From Falsiroseomonas stagni DSM 19981 (GTDB taxonomy: Bacteria > Pseudomonadota > Alphaproteobacteria > Acetobacterales > Acetobacteraceae): a stretch of 64,000 nt of DNA. The notes under the pieces were generated by a model. It was not told where the DNA came from, made no database searches, and saw only the letters and a program-made list of their open reading frames with translations. Each line of letters starts with the position of its first letter. The stretch's first letter is position 1. The position numbers and the translations under genes are program-made. This document shows, piece after piece, positions 31,955-39,527 of the stretch. Location: positions 1 to 64,000 of the forward strand of contig NZ_FOSQ01000021.1 in NCBI RefSeq assembly GCF_900114315.1. Direction: 5' to 3'.

Positions 31955-34822
31955 TCAGAAGCGATTGGGGGAGAAGACGCGCGGCGCCCCCATCCGCCCC
32001 CTGATGCCATCTGCCACCAGCTGCCCGGCGATGGGGCCGAGGGTCCAGCCATTGAAGGTGACGGCGTGGTGCAGGCCGGGCACGCGGGAATCGGCGCCGA
32101 TGATCGGCCCCGGCACCTGAACATTCACCCCCGTCCAGACGCGGATGACATGGAGCCCGGCCATGGCGGGCAGCACGGTGCGGGCGACGTAGAGGTTGCC
32201 CTCGATCGAGGCGCGGAGGTTGCGCGGTCGGCCGGCCGCATCCGTCACGCCGGGCCAGGCGCCGCCGATCACCAGATGCCCCGCATCGCCCTGCTTGACG
32301 GAAAGGTGCCGCCCGGAATGGAGGATGAGGTGGCGCATGATCTCGGTGCCCGACGCCTCCGTCGCCATGACCTGCTGCACGGCCGCGCGCACGGGGATCG
32401 GTGCGCCCAGCATGGCGCCGAGTTGCCCGGCCCAGGGCCCGGTCGCGTTCACCACCTGGCCGGCGCGGATGCGCAGGCCGTCGGCCGTTTCCGCGACGAA
32501 GCCGCTCCCCTCCCGCGCGATGGCGGCGATGGCTGTGCCGGGGCGGATGCGCACGCCGGCGCGGGTGGCGGCGCGCAGCAGCACGGTGAGGCCGCGCAGA
32601 GGGTCCATCTGGCCCTCATCCGGGCAGAAGGCGGCGCCGGCAAAGCCCGGGGCCAAATAGGGCGCCAAGGCGTAAAGCTCATTGGGGCCAAGCACGTCAT
32701 TGGCCAGGCCGAACTGCCGCTCCATCGCGACCTTGTCGGTCAGCGCCCGCATCTGCGCCGCCGTCTCCGCCAGCATGATCCCGCCCTCGGTGCGGATGCC
32801 GAGCGCCTCGCCCTCCTGCGCCGCAATCGCACGCCACAGGCGGATGCTTTCGGGGCCGATGGCGAGCACCTGGGCGGCAGCGCTGTCCGGCCCCTCCGCC
32901 GCGCCGGCGCTGTCATAGGCGTGGAGCTGGACATGGAGGCTGCCGGCATTGGCGGTGGTGGCGCCCTGGCCGGGCTCCGCGCGTTCCACCACCAGCACGT
33001 CCATGCCTTCGCGGGCGCAGGCGAGCGCGGTGGAAAGGCCGAGGGCGCCGCCGCCGATGACAAGGACCTCGCAATCCCGCGTCTCACCGGTCAGCGGCGC
33101 GCGCTGCGCGGGGGCGGTCGGGCCGGGATCGGCGGAGGGGCCTTCCTCCCATTCCGGCTTCTCCATGGCCAGCGCGATGGCGGGCACGGGCTTGAGAGGC
33201 GCGCGGGGGGCGGCGAAGCCGGCTTCCTCCGAGGCGCCGACCAGGCGGGCGACGGTGGCGCCGCACATCCGGCCCTGGCAGCGGCCCATGCCGGCGCGCG
33301 TCGCCTTCTTCACGGCACCCAGCGAACAGGCGCCCTCGGCCCTGGCGGCGCGCAGCGTGCCAGCAGTGACTTCCTCACACCGGCACACCAGGGTGGTGTC
33401 GGCGATGGCCGTCACGTCGAAGGGCGGCACGGCGAAGAAGCGCCACAGCGCATCCTGGAAGTCGATGGCGCGGGCCAGGGCGCGGCGGGAGGCGGCGTCC
33501 TCCGGCACATCCGGCAGCAGATCCCGCGCGGCGGCGAGCCCCGCGAGACGGCCGCGCGCGAGCGCGATGCGCGATCCGCCGACCTGCGCGCCATCGCCGA
33601 CCGCGAAGATGGCGGGCAGGCTGGTGCGGCCGTCATCGTCGGTGACGGTCTCCAGCCTTCCGAGACCCGAATCCTGGAAGCGATGCGCGCAGCCCAGTGC
33701 GCGGGCGAGCCCCGTCTCCGGCTGGAAGCCGAGGTTGAGCGCCAAGGCATCGGCCTCGATCGTGATCTCGCCGCTGGGGGTCGCGGCGCGGAGGCGGGCG
33801 AAGCGGCCCTCCCCTTCGGCGGCGACGGGCGTGGCACCCCAGATCAGGGGGACGCCGGCGCGCTTCAGCGTGGCGAGGTAGCGGGCTCCGTCCCAGGCAA
33901 GGTCCGGCGCCTTCGCGGCAAGGCGGAGCGCCTGGCGCCATTCGAGGAAACCAGGCTTCGGCGCGGCTTCCAGCACGGCGGCAACCTGCACGCCGCCCTC
34001 CACCAATTCGCAGGCCAATTGCAGGTTGAGCGGGCCGTTGCCCGCGATCACCACGCGTTCGCCGGGGGAGACGCGGTTGGCGCGGGCGAGGGTCTGAAGA
34101 CAGCCCGTGGTCATCACGCCCGGCAGGGTCCAGCCAGGGATGGGCACGGGCCGCTCATGCGCACCGGCGGCGATCACCAGTCGGCGGGGGCGGAACAGCA
34201 CGTTGCGGCCCTCGACCAGGGCAGCGATCTCGTGCTCCGAGAATCCGCCCCAGACGGTGGCGCCGAAGTGGAACGTCACGCCGGCGGCCTTCGCGCGGTC
34301 GCGCAGCGCGTCGCCCTGGCGGAACTGGCGGTCCGGCGCGGCGTGGCGGTGGCTTTTCGACAGCGGCTTCAGGTACTGCCCGCCCGGAGCGTCACGCTCA
34401 TCCAGCGCGATCACGCTTGCACCCGCTTCCGCCGCGGCGATGGCGGCGGAGAGGCCGGCGGGACCCGCGCCCACCACCAGCACGTCGCAGCCCCGCTGCT
34501 CCGCCTGGTGCTCGGCGAGGGGCGCGAGCGGCGCGGGGCGTTCCGGGGCCGCGCGCTCCACGCGCATGCCGGGCTCCACCTTCGCCAGGCAGGCGCGCTG
34601 GTTGGCGCGGCCGTCGATCGTCACCAGGCAATCGAAGCAGGCACCCATGCCGCAATGCAGGCCGCGCGGCGCGCTGGATGCCGTATACCGCAACACCATC
34701 TCGCCAGCCGCCGAGAGCGCGGCTGCCACCGTCTCCCCGGGCAGCGCGGGAATCGGGCGGCCATCGAAGGTGATGCCCACGGCTTCGGCAGCGGGATGGA
34801 TGTCCGGATGGGTCAGGCGCAT
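31955..34822 (-). CDS. Three-domain fused flavin dehydrogenase (HcnA-HcnB-HcnC / opine-oxidase type)
   Basis: 955 residues combining what are normally three subunits. Residues 1-100 are a ferredoxin-like HcnA domain with a [2Fe-2S] set C57, C62, C65, C78. Residues ~110-540 are an HcnB-like FAD/NAD(P)-fold subunit (DVLVVGAGPAGLSAA) ending in a BFD-like [2Fe-2S] cluster (LVCRCEEVT ... GRCQGRMCG). A Pro/Glu-rich linker (~545-588) leads to an HcnC/DAO-type catalytic domain (EVLVIGGGALGLSTALA ... FNGWTLGPIAGQLVADGI). Such enzymes oxidise C-N bonds of glycine, opines or D-hydroxyproline and pass electrons to the membrane. It heads the minus-strand phosphonate operon and is divergent (68 bp) from the DapA-family gene. 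Confidence 0.9.
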   Translation of the reverse strand: MRLTHPDIHPAAEAVGITFDGRPIPALPGETVAAALSAAGEMVLRYTASSAPRGLHCGMGACFDCLVTIDGRANQRACLAKVEPGMRVERAAPERPAPLAPLAEHQAEQRGCDVLVVGAGPAGLSAAIAAAEAGASVIALDERDAPGGQYLKPLSKSHRHAAPDRQFRQGDALRDRAKAAGVTFHFGATVWGGFSEHEIAALVEGRNVLFRPRRLVIAAGAHERPVPIPGWTLPGVMTTGCLQTLARANRVSPGERVVIAGNGPLNLQLACELVEGGVQVAAVLEAAPKPGFLEWRQALRLAAKAPDLAWDGARYLATLKRAGVPLIWGATPVAAEGEGRFARLRAATPSGEITIEADALALNLGFQPETGLARALGCAHRFQDSGLGRLETVTDDDGRTSLPAIFAVGDGAQVGGSRIALARGRLAGLAAARDLLPDVPEDAASRRALARAIDFQDALWRFFAVPPFDVTAIADTTLVCRCEEVTAGTLRAARAEGACSLGAVKKATRAGMGRCQGRMCGATVARLVGASEEAGFAAPRAPLKPVPAIALAMEKPEWEEGPSADPGPTAPAQRAPLTGETRDCEVLVIGGGALGLSTALACAREGMDVLVVERAEPGQGATTANAGSLHVQLHAYDSAGAAEGPDSAAAQVLAIGPESIRLWRAIAAQEGEALGIRTEGGIMLAETAAQMRALTDKVAMERQFGLANDVLGPNELYALAPYLAPGFAGAAFCPDEGQMDPLRGLTVLLRAATRAGVRIRPGTAIAAIAREGSGFVAETADGLRIRAGQVVNATGPWAGQLGAMLGAPIPVRAAVQQVMATEASGTEIMRHLILHSGRHLSVKQGDAGHLVIGGAWPGVTDAAGRPRNLRASIEGNLYVARTVLPAMAGLHVIRVWTGVNVQVPGPIIGADSRVPGLHHAVTFNGWTLGPIAGQLVADGIRGRMGAPRVFSPNRF

Positions 34823-34890
34823 GGAGTGGGCTTGATGCTTTCGCGGAAACTGGGCTGGATGCTGCCCACTTGAGACATGGGAGCCAATCG

Positions 34891-35802
34891 ATGGCCGGCG
34901 AGCCTTTTCGCGGCTGCTACACCGTTCTGATCACGCCCTTCACGGAAGATGGCAGCGCCGTCGATGTCAAGGCGCTGGAGCGGCTGGTGGAATTCCAGAT
35001 CCGCGAAGGTATACGCGGCCTGATCCCGCTCGGCTCCACCGGCGAATTCCTGTCCGTCTCCCCCGACGAACGCACGCAGATCGTGGAGACGGTCGTGCGT
35101 ACCGCCGCGGGCCGCGTGCCCGTGTTGATCGGCACAGGCGCCGAGGATACGCGGGAAGTGGTGCGCACCTCGAAGGAAGCGGAAGCGCTCGGTGCCGATG
35201 GCGTGATGATCATCCCGCCCTTCTATTCCGTGCCGACACTGCCGGAGTTGATGCACCACTACGACACGGTGGCGCAGGCGATCGGCATTCCCATCATGGT
35301 CTACAACAACCCGGCGACGGCGAATGTGGACATGACGGCAGCGATGCTGGCCGAGATATCCCGCATCCCGAACTGCAGATACGTCAAGGAAAGCACGCTG
35401 GAAGTCACGCGCGTGCGTGACATCGTGGATCTCTGCGGCCATCGCATGGAGGTCTTCGCCGGCGTGCTGGGCTATGAAAGCGCTTGGCTCGGCGCCATCG
35501 GCTGGGTCGCGGTGTGCAGCAACCTCGCGCCGAAGCTTTCCACGGAGATGTTCCACGCCGCGGCCTTCGACAAGGACATGGACAAGGCGCTGCCGCTATA
35601 CCGCAAGCTGATGCCGCTGCTGCCCTTCGTCGGCGGCCCCCGCTACGTCAGTGGCACCAAGATGGGCTTCCGGCTGATGGGCATGAGCATGGGTGATCCG
35701 CGGCCGCCGCGGCTGCCGCTGCCGGGCGCCGATACCGCCGCGCTGTCCGCCGTTCTGCAGAAGCTCGGCCTGCTTTCCGAAGGGGCCCGACAGGCCGCCT
35801 GA
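34891..35802 (+). CDS. Dihydrodipicolinate-synthase (DapA/NAL)-family lyase or deaminase
   Basis: 303 residues, a TIM-barrel aldolase. The oxoacid-binding loop is GSTGEFLS, the catalytic Tyr is in IMVYNNPA and the Schiff-base Lys is in CRYVKESTLEV. The family forms or breaks C-C or C-N bonds beside a keto-acid carbonyl; examples are DapA, KDG aldolase and the hydroxyproline-pathway deaminase. True DapA is less likely because the neighbours are an ABC transporter and a dihydropyrimidinase. ATG 34891 has GGGAG eight bases upstream. It starts a four-gene plus-strand run. Confidence 0.88.
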   Translation: MAGEPFRGCYTVLITPFTEDGSAVDVKALERLVEFQIREGIRGLIPLGSTGEFLSVSPDERTQIVETVVRTAAGRVPVLIGTGAEDTREVVRTSKEAEALGADGVMIIPPFYSVPTLPELMHHYDTVAQAIGIPIMVYNNPATANVDMTAAMLAEISRIPNCRYVKESTLEVTRVRDIVDLCGHRMEVFAGVLGYESAWLGAIGWVAVCSNLAPKLSTEMFHAAAFDKDMDKALPLYRKLMPLLPFVGGPRYVSGTKMGFRLMGMSMGDPRPPRLPLPGADTAALSAVLQKLGLLSEGARQAA

Positions 35803-35831
35803 CGTCAACCGCTCAACAGGGAGTTCCCACC

Positions 35832-36653
35832 ATGCGTCGCCTTCTGCTTGCCGCGGCCCTCGCCGCCTTCGCCACGCCCGCCTTCGCCCAGACGCCGGCC
35901 TGCACGCCGCGCGTCGCCGACAGCGAACTCATCAAGCCGCGCACGCTGGTGATGTCGATCAACCCGACTCTGCGCCCGCTGCAATACGTGGATGCGCAGG
36001 GCCAGCTCCAGGGCCTTCGCTTCGAACTCGGCGTGGAGATCGCGCGCCGGCTCTGCCTGACGCCGGAATGGGTGCGGATCGAGTTCAGCGCGATGATCCC
36101 GGGCCTGGCCGCCCGGCGCTGGGACATGATCAACACCGGCACCTTCTACACGGAGGAGCGGGCGCGCATCATGCAGATGCTGCGCTACGAGAACCAGGCC
36201 ATCGCCATCTCCGCCGCGCGTGGCAACCCGCTCAACATCCGCAGTGTGGATGACCTGGCCGGCCGCACGATCGGCGTGGAGCTTGGCGGCTTCGAGGAAG
36301 CGCGCACGCGCCAGATCAGCACGGAGCTCCAGGCCAAGGGCCTGCGGCCGCTGAACATCCGTACCTTCGACAATTTCGCCATCGCCTTCCAGGCGCTGCG
36401 CGCGGGCCAGGTTGAAGCGGTGACGAATGTCGATGCCGTGGCAGCGGAATACGATCAGCGCGGCGAATTTTCCCGCGTGCTGTTCGGCCTTTACCCCAGC
36501 CCTGCCAGCCTGAACTTCCGCAGCCGCACGCTGGCGAATGCCGTCGCCACGGTGATGACGGAAATGCGCGCGGATGGCTGGTATGATCGGCTGTTCGACC
36601 GCTACGGGGCCAGCAAGTGGACCGGCACCTTCGAGATCGTGGGGCCGCAATAA
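35832..36653 (+). CDS. Periplasmic amino-acid-type binding protein (SBP_bac_3)
   Basis: 273 residues with a Sec signal (RRLLLAAALAAFATPAFAQ) and the family-3 binding fold: LVMSINPTLRPLQYVDAQGQLQGLRFELGVEIARRL, the FSAMIPGLAARRWDMINTGTFYTEER block and DDLAGRTIGVELGG. It supplies a polar amino-acid-like substrate to the permease encoded next. An AGGGAG ribosome-binding site lies upstream of the start. Two strong hairpins after its stop probably raise its expression relative to the permease, as in many binding-protein operons. Confidence 0.9.
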   Translation: MRRLLLAAALAAFATPAFAQTPACTPRVADSELIKPRTLVMSINPTLRPLQYVDAQGQLQGLRFELGVEIARRLCLTPEWVRIEFSAMIPGLAARRWDMINTGTFYTEERARIMQMLRYENQAIAISAARGNPLNIRSVDDLAGRTIGVELGGFEEARTRQISTELQAKGLRPLNIRTFDNFAIAFQALRAGQVEAVTNVDAVAAEYDQRGEFSRVLFGLYPSPASLNFRSRTLANAVATVMTEMRADGWYDRLFDRYGASKWTGTFEIVGPQ

Positions 36654-36663
36654 GGCCCAGCCG

Positions 36664-36723
36664 GCCCCGCCTCGGCGGGGCTGGCACCCATGAGGACACC
36701 CGGCCCCGCGCAGGCGGGGCCGG
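36664..36723 (+). repeat. Tandem GC hairpins between binding-protein and permease genes
   Basis: Hairpin 1 is GCCCCGC-CTCG-GCGGGGC (36664-36681). Hairpin 2 is a ten-base stem CCGGCCCCGC / GCGGGGCCGG with loop GCAG (36700-36723). The two share the GCCCCGC / GCGGGGC core, so they look like copies of one REP-like unit. No T-tract follows, so they may protect the upstream mRNA or attenuate transcription rather than stop it. Confidence 0.7.
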
Positions 36724-36750
36724 CATCATCGAACAAGCAGGAGCCTACCC

Positions 36751-37440
36751 ATCCATATCTGGTCCTGGTCGGGGTTCCTCGACTACCTCTTCAATGCCTA
36801 TCTCCTGGAAGGCGCTCTCACCACGCTGTGGTTGACGGCCGCCTCCCTCCTCTGCGGCCTCGTGCTAGGCGTGCTGATCGCGCTGATGCGGCTGTCGGGC
36901 AACAAGCCGCTGGCGGCAGTAGCTGGCTTCTACTGCTGGATCTTCCGCGGCACGCCGCTGCTGGTTCAGCTGCTGATCATCTATACCGGCCTGCCGCTCT
37001 TCGGCATCCGCTTCAGCGTCACCACCGCCGCCCTGCTCGGCCTCGCGCTGAACGAAGCCGCCTATCTCAGCGAGATCGTGCGGTCCGGCATCTCGGCCGT
37101 CGGCAGCGGCCAGCGGGAAGCGGGCCTGGCGCTCGGCCTATCCCGCACGCAGGTTTTCCGCACCATCACCTGGCCGCAGGCCTTCCGCATCATCATCCCG
37201 CCGTTGGGCAACAGCGTGAACGGGCTGCTGAAGACCACCTCCGTCGCCAGCGTGATCTCCATGGAGGAATTGCTGCGCCGGACGCAGATCCTGATCCAGG
37301 AGAAGTTCCTGGTGCTGGAACTCTTCATCGCCGCGGCCTGCTGGTATCTGGTGATGACCACCGCCTGGGAACTGGTGCAGCGGCAGCTCGAGAAACGCTA
37401 TGGCCGCGCCTATGCCGGCCATGCAGCAGACCGACGATAG
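36751..37440 (+). CDS. Polar amino-acid ABC transporter permease, apparent ATC start
   Basis: HisM/GlnP-type inner-membrane protein. From ATC 36751 it has 229 residues: HIWSWSGFLDYLFNAYLLEGALTT, then the helices of a five-to-six-span permease and the EAA loop EAGLALGLSRTQVFRTITWPQAFR. The only standard start in frame is TTG 36832, which would delete the conserved first segment. Upstream, AGGAG at 36739-36743 is seven bases before ATC 36751, and no ATG, GTG or TTG occurs between the in-frame stop at 36691 and 36832. So either an ATC start is used or an ATG has mutated or been misread. No ATPase gene is adjacent. Confidence 0.85.
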   Translation: MHIWSWSGFLDYLFNAYLLEGALTTLWLTAASLLCGLVLGVLIALMRLSGNKPLAAVAGFYCWIFRGTPLLVQLLIIYTGLPLFGIRFSVTTAALLGLALNEAAYLSEIVRSGISAVGSGQREAGLALGLSRTQVFRTITWPQAFRIIIPPLGNSVNGLLKTTSVASVISMEELLRRTQILIQEKFLVLELFIAAACWYLVMTTAWELVQRQLEKRYGRAYAGHAADRR

Positions 37441-37453
37441 AGGAGCCAACGAT

Positions 37454-38920
37454 ATGAGCACCTACGACATCGCCATCCGCGGCGGGCAGGTCGCCACCAG
37501 CTTCGGCGTGACGCGCTGCGACATCGGCATCAAGGATGGTCGCATTGCCGCGATCGCGGAAAGCATCACGGATGCCGCCCAGGTCATCGATGCGGGCGGG
37601 CTGCTGGTGCTGCCCGGCGGCGTGGACAGCCACTGCCACATCGAGGAGACGTCGCGCGGCGGCTACACGATGAGCGACGGCGAGCCGCAGATCACGGTCA
37701 ACGAGGAAAGCTTCGTCACCGCCTCCACCAGCGCCTTCGCCGGTGGCACCACCAGCGTGGTCTGCTTCATCCCGCAGTGGAAGGGCTTCGGTGTCTGGGA
37801 ACGCTATGTCGATGCCCGCAAGCGCGGCGAGACGGGCATGCTGGACTTCGCCTTCCACCAGATCATCAGCGACCCGACCGACGTCGTGATGAAGCAGGAA
37901 GTGCCGAAGCTGGTCGCGGAAGGCGTGCGCAGCCTCAAGGTCTTCCTGACCTATGAACCGCTGCATCTCGGCGATGCCGAATACATCAAGGTGCTGCTGG
38001 CGGCGCGGGAGCATGGCTGCCTCGTCACCGTGCATTGCGAGAATTTCGACGCCATCGGCTGGCGCACGCGCGCGCTGCTGGATGCCGGGATGACCGCCCC
38101 GAAATACCACGCCTGGTCTCGCCCCCGCGTCGTCGAGCGCGAAGCGACCCACCGCGCCATCGCGCTGGCGGAGTTGGTCGATCAGCCGATCCAGGTTTTC
38201 CACGTCTCCTGCGAAGATGCGGCGGAGGAGATTGCCCGCGCCCAGGCACGCGGCGTGAAGGTGTGGGGTGAGACCTGCCCGCAATACGTCACGCTGACGG
38301 CGGCCGATATGGACCGCGCGGGCTTCGAGGGCGCGAAGTTCATGTGCAGCCCGGCGCCACGCGATACGGCGGAGCATGCGCGGATATGGGAGATGATCCG
38401 GCGCGGGACACTCGATATCGTCTCCTCCGACCATTGCGGCTTCAGCTATGAAGGCGACAAGGGGAAGGGCTCGGCGGGGCGCGATGCGAGCTTCGAGAAG
38501 ATCCCGAACGGCATCCCGGGCCTCGCCGCCCGCCTGCCCATCATCTTCAGCGAGGGCGTCTCCAAGGGCCGCATCTCCATCGAGAAATTCGTGGAGTTGA
38601 CCAGCACCAATCCGGCGCGGCTGATGGGGCTCTATCCGAAGAAGGGAGCCATCCAGCCCGGCGCCGATGCCGACCTCGTGCTATGGGACCCCGCGAAGAA
38701 GGTGACCATCACCAACGCGCTGATGCAGCACGCCATCGACTACACGCCCTATGAAGGGCTGGAGGTCACGGGCTGGCCCATCAGCACGATCCGCCGGGGC
38801 GAAGTCGTGATGCGCGATGGCAAGGTGCAGGCGGAACCCGGCACGGGCCGGTTCCTGCCGCGCGGGCCCTACGACATGGTGAAGCCGCGCGGCATCACGC
38901 CGGACGGTTTCGGGGCATAG
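37454..38920 (+). CDS. Dihydropyrimidinase/hydantoinase-family cyclic amidohydrolase
   Basis: 488 residues. The metal site begins GGVDSHCHIEE (where many relatives read HTH), with the carboxylated-Lys position near VRSLKVFLTYEP, then VTVHCENFD, FHVSCEDAAEEIA and SSDHCGFSYEGDKGKG. The family opens cyclic diamides such as dihydropyrimidines and 5-substituted hydantoins, giving N-carbamoyl amino acids. AGGAG lies eight bases before ATG 37454. It ends the run of lyase, binding protein and permease, so imported substrate may be a cyclic ureide or an amino acid derived from one. Confidence 0.92.
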   Translation: MSTYDIAIRGGQVATSFGVTRCDIGIKDGRIAAIAESITDAAQVIDAGGLLVLPGGVDSHCHIEETSRGGYTMSDGEPQITVNEESFVTASTSAFAGGTTSVVCFIPQWKGFGVWERYVDARKRGETGMLDFAFHQIISDPTDVVMKQEVPKLVAEGVRSLKVFLTYEPLHLGDAEYIKVLLAAREHGCLVTVHCENFDAIGWRTRALLDAGMTAPKYHAWSRPRVVEREATHRAIALAELVDQPIQVFHVSCEDAAEEIARAQARGVKVWGETCPQYVTLTAADMDRAGFEGAKFMCSPAPRDTAEHARIWEMIRRGTLDIVSSDHCGFSYEGDKGKGSAGRDASFEKIPNGIPGLAARLPIIFSEGVSKGRISIEKFVELTSTNPARLMGLYPKKGAIQPGADADLVLWDPAKKVTITNALMQHAIDYTPYEGLEVTGWPISTIRRGEVVMRDGKVQAEPGTGRFLPRGPYDMVKPRGITPDGFGA

Positions 38921-38926
38921 GGCGGG

Positions 38927-39376
38927 TCAGCCGGTCGCCAGGCTGCGCAGCAGCCTGGCGAGGTCGGGTTCCAACACCAGCGCGGCCGCGGCTTCCGGCC
39001 GGAACAGGCGCCGTTCGCGCTGGTGGCGTTCCGGCCATTCGGACAGAAGGCGGTTCACGCGGTAGCGGAAGACCAGCACCTCGCAGGGCAGCAGCACGCC
39101 ATTCGCCTTGCGCTTGTCATAGGCATAGATACCCAGCGGATCGGCCTCGGCCTCCCCCTCCAGTCCCGCTTCCTCGAAGGCCTCCCGCGCCGCGCTGACA
39201 TGGGGCGCCTCGCCCGGCTCCACCCAGCCCTTTGGCACCACCCAGCGCCGAGTCTCCCGGCTTGTCACCAGCACCACCCGCAGGTCGCCGGCGGCGCCCA
39301 GCAGAGGCACCGCGGCGCATTGGCGGCGCAGTTCGCCGGCGGGCGTTCCGCCGCCCAGCATCATTCCATCAGGCAT
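38927..39376 (-). CDS. NUDIX hydrolase (DIPP-like)
   Basis: 149 residues from ATG 39376 (ATG 39418 also in frame). The Nudix box is complete: GWVEPGEAPHVSAAREAFEEAGL, matching G-x5-E-x7-R-E-U-x-E-E-x-G-U. VVLVTSRETRRWVVPKGW before it is typical of the diphosphoinositol polyphosphate/Ap5A branch. It would hydrolyse a nucleoside- or inositol-linked diphosphate in the cytoplasm. It is convergent with the dihydropyrimidinase gene, six bases apart. The start at 39418 lies inside a 20-base GC palindrome, which favours 39376. Confidence 0.88.
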   Translation of the reverse strand: MPDGMMLGGGTPAGELRRQCAAVPLLGAAGDLRVVLVTSRETRRWVVPKGWVEPGEAPHVSAAREAFEEAGLEGEAEADPLGIYAYDKRKANGVLLPCEVLVFRYRVNRLLSEWPERHQRERRLFRPEAAAALVLEPDLARLLRSLATG

Positions 39377-39406
39377 TGCCAGCCCCGTTCCCCAACCAGG
39401 CCGGAT

Positions 39407-39426
39407 CCCGGGCCGCATGGCCCGGG
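39407..39426. repeat. GC-rich palindrome upstream of the NUDIX gene
   Basis: CCCGGGCC and GGCCCGGG form perfect eight-base arms around GCAT. It sits in the presumed leader or promoter of the NUDIX gene and could be an operator or mRNA hairpin. The remaining 100 bp up to the acyl-CoA ligase stop hold no gene. Confidence 0.4.
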
Positions 39427-39527
39427 AGACCCCGTTGATTTCACATGGAGAATCGTGGGGCCAATGTGAAGAGGAGATTAAGGGCAGACCGCGATTTCAG
39501 CATACAACACGCAAATTCATGGAGCTG

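Noticed and set aside
32066-34873. A 935-codon plus-strand open frame antisense to the fused flavoenzyme
   Set aside because: No domain, biased Arg/Ala/Gly/His composition, and the opposite strand encodes clear FAD and Fe-S motifs in all domains.
34891-38920. Lysine biosynthesis role for the DapA-family gene
   Set aside because: Neighbours are an ABC importer and dihydropyrimidinase, not dapB or other lysine genes; a catabolic member of the aldolase family fits better.
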